This document shows positions 6,967 through 11,260 of a stretch of 11,260 bases of DNA, piece by piece. Position 1 is the first letter of the stretch. Each line of letters starts with the position of its first letter. This DNA comes from an uncultured Oscillospiraceae bacterium (GTDB taxonomy: Bacteria; Bacillota; Clostridia; Oscillospirales; Acutalibacteraceae). The stretch spans positions 1 to 11,260 of the forward strand of contig UQZS01000055.1 in the NCBI GenBank assembly GCA_900545625.1, written 5' to 3'. The notes under the pieces are model-generated. The model was not told the origin of the DNA. It was given only the letters and a program-made list of their open reading frames with translations, and searched no databases. The translations under genes and the position numbers were made by a program.

Positions 6967-8163
6967 ATGGAAGCGTATACCGTATTTAAAAGCCTTTGTA
7001 TCATCGTCATTGCCGCAAAGATCTGCGGCATTCTGGCACGCAAGCTTAAAGCGCCGCAGGTCGTCGGGGAGATCCTCGCGGGCGTGCTCATCGGGCCGAG
7101 CGTTCTGGGGCTTGTGGAGCAAAGCGATTTTTTAGCGCAGCTCGCCGAGATCGGTGTGGTGCTGTTGATGTTTTCCGCAGGGCTGCAAACGAATCTCCAT
7201 GATCTTCTGCGCACGGGGCTCAAAGCGTTTGCCATCGCGTGCGCGGGCGTTTTGGTACCGCTCGTCGGCGGCACGCTTTTGTATATGGCGTTTTACGGTG
7301 CGTCGCCTTTGGGTTCGCCCGAATTCTACCGTGCCGTGTTCATCGGCGTCATTATGACGGCGACCTCGGTGAGCATCACCGTCCAGACGCTCAAGGAGCT
7401 CGGTAAGCTCTCGACCGAGGTGGGTACGACGATTCTAAGCGCCGCCATCATCGACGACGTGATCGGGATCATCGTGCTGACCTTTGTTATCGGGATGTCC
7501 GGCGGCGAGGCGCAGCCTGTCTCGGTCGTGCTCAAAACCGTGTTGTTCTTCGTGTTCGCGCTGCTCTTCGGCTATGTATGCTATAAGATCTTCCGCATTG
7601 CGGACAAACGCTGGCCGCACACGCGCCGCATCCCGATCTTGGGGCTTGCGCTGTGCTTTGGTATGGCATATGTCGCCGAACGCTTTTTCGGGATTGCGGA
7701 CATTACGGGCGCATATGTCGCGGGTGTGATCCTGTGCAGCATCCGCGATTCGGAATATATCGCCGAAAAAATGGACGTCAGCTCCTATATGCTGTTCGGC
7801 CCCGTATTTTTCGCGAGCATCGGCCTTAAAACGGAACTCGATACGCTTTCGGGCGAGCTTGTGCTGTTTGCCGCCGGCTTTGTGCTGGTGGCGCTCTTGG
7901 GCAAGATTATCGGCTGTTCGCTGACGGCTCGGCTCTGCCGCTTTAATTGGGGCGATTCCGTAAAGATCGGCGTGGGCATGATGACGCGCGGCGAGGTGGC
8001 GCTCATTGTGGCGCAGAAAGGGCTTTCGTGCGGGATCATTTCGTCGGCGTACTTTGCGCCCGTGATCCTTTTGATCCTCATTTCTTCGGTCGTCACGCCC
8101 ATCGTTTTAAAGGCGCTGTATTCGCGCTCGGAGAAAAAAGCGCAGGCGGCGCAAACCGCGTAA
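6967..8163 (+). CDS. CPA2 family cation:proton antiporter
   Basis: This 398-residue membrane protein exchanges Na+ or K+ for H+ across the cytoplasmic membrane. Features of the CPA2/NapA-KefB transport domain in order are: GEILAGVLIGPSVLG (34-48), TSVSITVQTLKELGKL (133-148) in the crossed-helix region, and the ion-binding pair Asp163-Asp164 in SAAIIDDVIGI. FGIADITGAYVAGVIL (241-256), GPVFFASIGL (278-287), Lys313 and MTRGEVALI (339-347) follow. The Asp-Asp pair is the arrangement known from electrogenic members such as NapA. There is no C-terminal RCK/TrkA-N domain, so any gating would come from a separate protein, and the PII-like neighbour is a candidate. The start at 6967 is chosen from AAAGGGA at 6951-6957 and because the longer frame upstream crosses the terminator hairpin. 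Ion preference is not deducible. Confidence 0.92.
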   Translation: MEAYTVFKSLCIIVIAAKICGILARKLKAPQVVGEILAGVLIGPSVLGLVEQSDFLAQLAEIGVVLLMFSAGLQTNLHDLLRTGLKAFAIACAGVLVPLVGGTLLYMAFYGASPLGSPEFYRAVFIGVIMTATSVSITVQTLKELGKLSTEVGTTILSAAIIDDVIGIIVLTFVIGMSGGEAQPVSVVLKTVLFFVFALLFGYVCYKIFRIADKRWPHTRRIPILGLALCFGMAYVAERFFGIADITGAYVAGVILCSIRDSEYIAEKMDVSSYMLFGPVFFASIGLKTELDTLSGELVLFAAGFVLVALLGKIIGCSLTARLCRFNWGDSVKIGVGMMTRGEVALIVAQKGLSCGIISSAYFAPVILLILISSVVTPIVLKALYSRSEKKAQAAQTA

Positions 8164-8188
8164 AATTATAAGGATAAATGGAAAATGC

Positions 8189-8222
8189 AACAGGCATGGC
8201 AGTTTTGCCATGCCTGTTTTTG
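8189..8222. terminator. Intrinsic terminator after the antiporter gene
   Basis: AACAGGCATGGCA (8189-8201) pairs perfectly with TGCCATGCCTGTT (8206-8218) around GTTT, followed by TTT. It ends the antiporter transcript. It may also serve the convergent minus-strand membrane-protein gene, although the T-run on that side is weak (GTTGCATTTTCC). Confidence 0.88.
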
Positions 8223-8245
8223 TGCGGTGCGATCTCAGAATATCG

Positions 8246-9052
8246 TTAATCCGCATATTCCAAGGAAGCTTCTAAGGGCGCGTAGGAAGAATCGAAAAAC
8301 AGCTCCTGTTCCGCCATTTTGTAAAAACGCGGCTTTACGACGTCACAAGCCTCCTCTTCATAGATAATGATGTAGCGGTCATGTACGCAGGCCATCCGAA
8401 TGGTTGTTTTAAATCCGAACCCTTCTTTCCAATTAAAATAGTGTGCTTCCCATTTCACCGGCGCAAAAACAACCGTGTAATCTTCCCGCTCGACAAGCGT
8501 GGCGTTCGCTTCGTCCGCATTCGCCGTTTCGGAAAATGCCGTCTGTGCGCTTTCGGCGTCCGGGTACTCGCGCACACGATATGTCATAGTACTGGATACG
8601 AAACAGGGAACATATTTGTAGGCTTCCGTGTACAAGTTTTTATATCCTTCACCGTCGGGCTGCTTGTAGTCGGGTTGCTCGTACACAGAAGGGGAAGCAT
8701 AGCTCGCGGGCAAGAATTCCTTTTGAAAGTTATCGTCCCGCAGCAGATAATCACAGAATTCCGTGATCTCCTGCTCGGTCATGTCAATGGGCGCGGATTC
8801 CGGCCGGAAATAGGCGTTGTAAATGCCGATGCAGCCCAACAGGACGGAGCAAACGAGCAGCAAAGCGGAGATTGTACACCAGACCTTACCCCTTTGCTTT
8901 ACCCGCCAAAGGATCAAAAGCACCAGACCGATCAAAAAGCCAAGTGTGATGAAAACTTCATAAAACCAAACAGGCCCCGTGGCGAGAAAAGCCACAACGC
9001 CATACAAAACCTCACGCATATGCAGAAAACATAAAGCAATAGTCGGTTTCAT
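8246..9052 (-). CDS. Hypothetical membrane protein with a C-terminal soluble domain
   Basis: This 268-residue protein was not recognised. Two clear transmembrane segments (about 31-49 and 58-78) lie in the first 80 residues, and a weaker hydrophobic stretch at about 14-28 could be a third. A polar domain of about 185 residues follows, rich in Tyr and acidic residues, with likely beta structure near the end (FKTTIRMACVHDRYIIIYEE). Whether the domain lies outside or inside the cell depends on the number of membrane passes. The start is supported by AGGAGG at 9059-9064, six bases upstream. The gene follows the phospholipase-like fragment by 13 bases, so it is probably the last gene of the minus-strand accessory operon that begins with the protease. 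Confidence 0.75.
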   Translation of the reverse strand: MKPTIALCFLHMREVLYGVVAFLATGPVWFYEVFITLGFLIGLVLLILWRVKQRGKVWCTISALLLVCSVLLGCIGIYNAYFRPESAPIDMTEQEITEFCDYLLRDDNFQKEFLPASYASPSVYEQPDYKQPDGEGYKNLYTEAYKYVPCFVSSTMTYRVREYPDAESAQTAFSETANADEANATLVEREDYTVVFAPVKWEAHYFNWKEGFGFKTTIRMACVHDRYIIIYEEEACDVVKPRFYKMAEQELFFDSSYAPLEASLEYAD

Positions 9053-9065
9053 AATCCGCCTCCTG

Positions 9066-9410
9066 TTACGAGTTTACCATGCTCAAGAAAATCACCATAC
9101 ACCATACGGTCATTTCGCGTGCCTCTTCATAGCGTTTACCGCTTTCTTTTCCGGTGTCATATACACAATAGAGTTTGGTCGATTTGCCGCGGTCACTGTC
9201 ATTTTTCCAATCGTATGCCGGATCATCCACACCGGTGATAAGAGCATGGCTCGCAAATTCCCATGTGTCTACATCAATATTGCCGTGAGACGAGTAGTCC
9301 TGCATACAGTGCAGTGCGTATCCGATCTGGGTGTTCATCGTTTCTCGGTCATTTGCATGATAGGCGTCTACGGCATCGGATAGATGTGTTCTGTTATTAG
9401 GTAAACACAA
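9066..9410 (-). CDS. Zinc-dependent phospholipase C / P1-nuclease-like fragment, probably 5'-truncated
   Basis: The readable frame is about 114 codons. The key signature is ALHCMQDYSSHGNID: His-x3-Asp-x3-His, the zinc-ligand pattern of the phospholipase C / S1-P1 nuclease fold, set in a helix-like context (QIGYALHCMQD). The tail, RYEEAREMTVWCMVIF, looks like a family C-terminus. The frame has no convincing start. The first candidate is TTG at 9410, 21 bases from AAGGAG at 9432-9437. The frame continues open upstream without ATG, GTG or TTG into the lipoprotein gene. Related enzymes are normally much longer and secreted, so the N-terminal half and signal peptide are probably lost. A short start at ATG 9329 is possible but poorly supported. 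It lies between the lipoprotein gene and the membrane-protein gene in the same operon. The family call is moderate, from motif alone. Confidence 0.5.
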   Translation of the reverse strand: MCLPNNRTHLSDAVDAYHANDRETMNTQIGYALHCMQDYSSHGNIDVDTWEFASHALITGVDDPAYDWKNDSDRGKSTKLYCVYDTGKESGKRYEEAREMTVWCMVIFLSMVNS

Positions 9411-9451
9411 TGGGATTAAAGTTTTTATATTCTCCTTTTTCTTTTGAATAT

Positions 9452-9835
9452 TCAGTTCCCCGTTTCGTTGATTTCGGTTGTTGTTATGGTATACAGCTTG
9501 TGTTCCTTTATATCCGCGCGGTCGACTTTGATCTCACCGGAATACAAGTAGATCCCTTTGGACGCATCATAAATGCACACCGGCTGTGTACCGAAAGAAA
9601 CCGGGGTGAATTCCACTTTACCCTCTGCGTCGGTGCTGCCGATTTCCGGCGGTGGCCAGGGTTCGCGTCCGTCCGGGTAGTCTCCCGCGTATACGGTGAC
9701 ATTTGCCATTGGGTTCCCGTTTTCATTTATCACTTGAAGTGTAACGCTACCGTTCGGTTTATTAAGACTGCAAGCGGAAAAGGAAAAGAAAACGGCTGTC
9801 AACGTAAGAAGGAGAATAACTTTCACATGTTTCAT
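9452..9835 (-). CDS. Small lipoprotein with predicted Ig-like/carboxypeptidase-regulatory-type domain
   Basis: This 127-residue protein begins with a lipoprotein signal peptide: MKHVKVILLL, a hydrophobic core and a lipobox ending FSAC, with Cys22 as the lipidation site. It should therefore be tethered to the outer face of the membrane. The rest has the look of a beta-sandwich such as CNA-B or carboxypeptidase-regulatory-like domains: GSVTLQVINENGNPMANVTV, then STDAEGKVEF, the pattern of a strand, a variable loop and a glycine turn before the next strand. The start is supported by GAAAGGG at about ten bases upstream. It begins 15 bases after the protease reading frame ends, so it is probably co-transcribed with it. 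Its role is unknown; such domains often act as stalks or inhibitors, but nothing here decides between these. Confidence 0.75.
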   Translation of the reverse strand: MKHVKVILLLTLTAVFFSFSACSLNKPNGSVTLQVINENGNPMANVTVYAGDYPDGREPWPPPEIGSTDAEGKVEFTPVSFGTQPVCIYDASKGIYLYSGEIKVDRADIKEHKLYTITTTEINETGN

Positions 9836-9850
9836 AGGCGTTTTTCCCTT

Positions 9851-10792
9851 TCAAAATCTTTGCATATGATTAAATAACGCAGTGTCGATTTTTTTGCCGG
9901 AATTTGTAAGCGCATTGCCTTTTGTGTGAATGCCAACAACAATATTGTTATCTTTAAAAATCGGGGCACCGCTTTGTCCGCCATACGTATCAATTAAATA
10001 ATACAGACGATGTGATGTTGACAAAGTTATTTTTCCGCTCATTTCCCATTGGCGCCAGTATTGATAATTGGATGAGGATTTGTCTCCTGGATATCCGGAA
10101 ATTGTCACATTTGTGCCGATATAAGCAGAATTAGCGCTATAACCAAAGTAGCCGCAAGTATTCCCTAGTGGTTTGTTATTTAGGCGGATCAATCCGTAGT
10201 CATAAGCGTCATCTTTGTCTTCAACCTACCCAGTACTGCTTGCTAAGTGGTCATATGAGGCAGCAGTTTCGCCAAACGGCGCTATGTCGTTATATTTGCC
10301 CGGCTGAATAATAATTAAGGAAGCCCACCCCATATGCTCGTGCGAATACACACAGTGACCGGCGGTTGCAACACGGTCGGGCGCATATAACCAACCTGTT
10401 CCGTAAGATATGGCTCCATCCGACCAAATAATTTCCAAAAAACAAATTCTGCAATACGGCGATGTAATTGCTGCTGGAACCGCTGTTCGCCCATCGCTGC
10501 CTATTATACTGTTGGGTGAGATTGGGGAAGCGGGCGCTTCCTGCTCACGGATTTGCGCAGAGATTTCAGAGTAGGCGCTTTGAATTTCAAGAACATTTCC
10601 CTCATAAGGCGATGAATATGCAGTGCCTTGTATATAGTAGTTTGCGGGCATACGCTGAAGTTGACCCGTTTCTGAATCAAAGTAAATAAGTGTATTGCTA
10701 TCTTATACTTCGCTTGCCACAGCATATGTCGAAATATTAAAAATTAATGAAAAGAGAATGATGAAAGATATAACGGAAATTGTTTTATTCAT
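9851..10792 (-). pseudogene. Secreted glutamyl-endopeptidase-like serine protease interrupted by two in-frame stops
   Basis: One reading frame of 314 codons runs from ATG at 10792, eight bases after GAGGAG (10801-10806), to TGA at 9851. It contains no frameshift, only two internal stops: TAA at codon 30 (10703-10705), right after a signal peptide of about 25 residues, and TAG at codon 189 (10226-10228). Everything needed for an S1B trypsin-like protease of the Bacillus glutamyl-endopeptidase type remains in frame. This includes His146 in TAGHC, Asp198 in YDYGLIRL and Ser274 in YGGQSGAPIF, plus GIHTKG and a C-terminal amphipathic helix. From memory of the Bacillus enzymes, the TAG position corresponds to a Trp before the KD..YDYG segment, so TGG to TAG is plausible. 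It is probably a recent pseudogene; readthrough or sequence error are alternatives. It is the first gene of the accessory operon and lower in GC than the genes at 3493-8163. Confidence 0.85.
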
Positions 10793-10842
10793 AATCATTT
10801 CTCCTCAAATTTGACTTTCATTATTTTTATTTTGTAGTTTTA

Positions 10843-10863
10843 CTAAAACATCGGAATCACCTC
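10843..10863 (-). promoter_or_regulatory. Possible two-codon leader ORF upstream of the protease gene
   Basis: Read on the minus strand, GAGGTG (10863-10858) is followed after six bases by ATG TTT TAG (10851-10843). This lies near the 5' end of the predicted protease transcript, about 50 bases before the protease start. The codons also form part of a small hairpin, GTTTT-AGT-AAAAC (10849-10837). It could be a regulatory minimal ORF or chance. Confidence 0.3.
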
Positions 10864-10878
10864 TATTTCTATATAATT

Positions 10879-10908
10879 ATTATAATCTGAACCAATATGC
10901 TTTGTCCA
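10879..10908 (-). promoter_or_regulatory. Predicted promoter of the protease-lipoprotein operon
   Basis: On the minus strand, TGGACA (10908-10903) and a perfect TATAAT (10884-10879) are 18 bases apart, predicting a start near 10872 and a leader of about 80 nt. A direct repeat beginning TTTGTC (10901 and 10916) overlaps the -35 box and could be an operator. Confidence 0.55.
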
Positions 10909-10952
10909 CGAACAATTTGTCAACAAAATACGTTATTTTTACAAAGCAATAC

Positions 10953-10978
10953 AATCACGGCGCAAAGTTTTTGTGATT
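10953..10978. repeat. Inverted repeat in the divergent intergenic region
   Basis: AATCAC (10953-10958) and GTGATT (10973-10978) form an inverted repeat with a 14-base spacer. The overlapping GTGA-TTTT-TCAC follows at 10973-10984. It sits between the two divergent promoters and may be a regulator site. The arms are short enough to occur by chance in AT-rich DNA. Nothing else was recognised in the rest of 10909-11018. Confidence 0.3.
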
Positions 10979-11018
10979 TTTCACAGATTCTTTCGGTATA
11001 TTTCTAACGTACAAAATA

Positions 11019-11047
11019 TTGAAAAATGCGGTTAAAAGTGCTATAAA
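11019..11047 (+). promoter_or_regulatory. Predicted promoter of the aldolase gene
   Basis: TTGAAA (11019-11024) and TATAAA (11042-11047) are 17 bases apart, predicting a start near 11054 and a leader of about 55 nt. The leader contains a small stem, TGTGG-GCTT-CCACA (11072-11085), before the ribosome binding site. Confidence 0.6.
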
Positions 11048-11109
11048 TAATAAAATATAAAATGAGATTCCTGTGGGCTTCCACAAGAAGAAAGGCAAGG
11101 ACTCGCGCA

Positions 11110-11260
11110 ATGTCTTTGGTTACAATGCAAGAACTGCTCGACGACGCCGAGCAAAACGGGCGGGCCGTCGGGGCTTTTTCCGTCGGAAATATGGAAATGG
11201 TGATGGGCGCCGTGCGTGCCGCCGAGGAACTGCGAACGCCCATCATCCTGCAGATCGCCG
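11110..11260 (+). CDS. Class II ketose-bisphosphate aldolase, 3' end outside the window
   Basis: Only the first 50 codons are visible. MSLVTMQELLDDAEQ, then GRAVGAFSVGNMEMVMGAV and RAAEELRTPIILQIA match the N-terminus of class II (zinc-dependent) fructose-1,6- or tagatose-1,6-bisphosphate aldolases: the first beta strand with GAF-x-V-x-NMEM and the second strand PIILQIA. These enzymes cleave a ketose bisphosphate to glycerone phosphate plus an aldehyde in the cytosol. The GAFSVGNMEM form, in place of GAFNVNNMEQ, is more like carbohydrate-operon paralogs than the glycolytic enzyme, but this is weak evidence. The start is chosen from AAGGA at 11097-11101, eight bases upstream. It is transcribed away from the protease operon. 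The zinc ligands and catalytic residues lie beyond the window. Confidence 0.85.
   Translation, partial: MSLVTMQELLDDAEQNGRAVGAFSVGNMEMVMGAVRAAEELRTPIILQIA

Noticed and set aside
8381..9877. Plus-strand frames (8381-9034, 8979-9383, 9410-9877) opposite the accessory operon
   Set aside because: They have no ribosome binding sites and no motifs. They overlap minus-strand genes that have signal peptides, lipobox or membrane segments and proper start signals.
10226..10228. TAG recoding (amber as an amino acid) as the organism's genetic code
   Set aside because: TAG is the natural final stop of the pseudouridine synthase (5517-5519) and PII-like (6824-6826) genes in this window, and the protease also has a TAA. 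Genome-wide reassignment is therefore unlikely.

Overview
The window looks like a chromosomal segment of a low-to-mid-GC Gram-positive bacterium, most likely a gut-type member of the Clostridia. Strong AGGAGG-type ribosome binding sites precede most genes. A large secreted protein ends in a sortase-like IPTTG/hydrophobic/basic tail. The lipobox protein, the intrinsic terminators and the TTGNNN-N17/18-TANAAT promoters fit the same picture. No rRNA, tRNA, CRISPR array, transposase or phage gene was seen.

Layout. (1) 1-397 is AT-rich and non-coding. It carries a good promoter, a palindrome at the predicted transcription start and a leader hairpin. It drives a 966-aa wall-anchored or membrane-anchored surface protein of unknown function (398-3298), which ends in a terminator. 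(2) 3493-4245 is a ZIP-family metal transporter with its own promoter. It converges on the next block through a 19-bp bidirectional terminator. (3) 4314-6395 on the minus strand is a compact three-gene operon: RluA-type pseudouridine synthase, SAM-dependent methyltransferase and GNAT acetyltransferase. The last two genes overlap by ATGA. (4) 6479-8163 on the plus strand is a PII-like signalling protein followed by a CPA2 cation:proton antiporter. A terminator-like hairpin lies between them. The promoters of blocks 3 and 4 diverge from one short spacer and their -10 boxes overlap. (5) 8246-10792 on the minus strand is visibly more AT-rich and looks accessory. In transcription order it holds a glutamyl-endopeptidase-like secreted serine protease broken by two in-frame stop codons, a small lipoprotein with a predicted beta-sandwich domain, a fragment resembling zinc-dependent phospholipase C / P1 nuclease, and a membrane protein with an exported or cytosolic C-terminal domain. 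(6) 11110-11260 is the start of a class II ketose-bisphosphate aldolase, transcribed divergently from block 5 and cut by the window edge.

How the genes may work together. The PII-like/antiporter pair is the best candidate for a functional system in which a small nucleotide- or metabolite-sensing trimer gates an ion exchanger. Block 5 looks like a secreted/envelope cassette that is decaying or carries unusual stop codons: the protease keeps its full catalytic triad and reading frame but has TAA at codon 30 and TAG at codon 189. The remaining genes are ordinary housekeeping or transport genes. All functional statements come from motif recognition without database searches.
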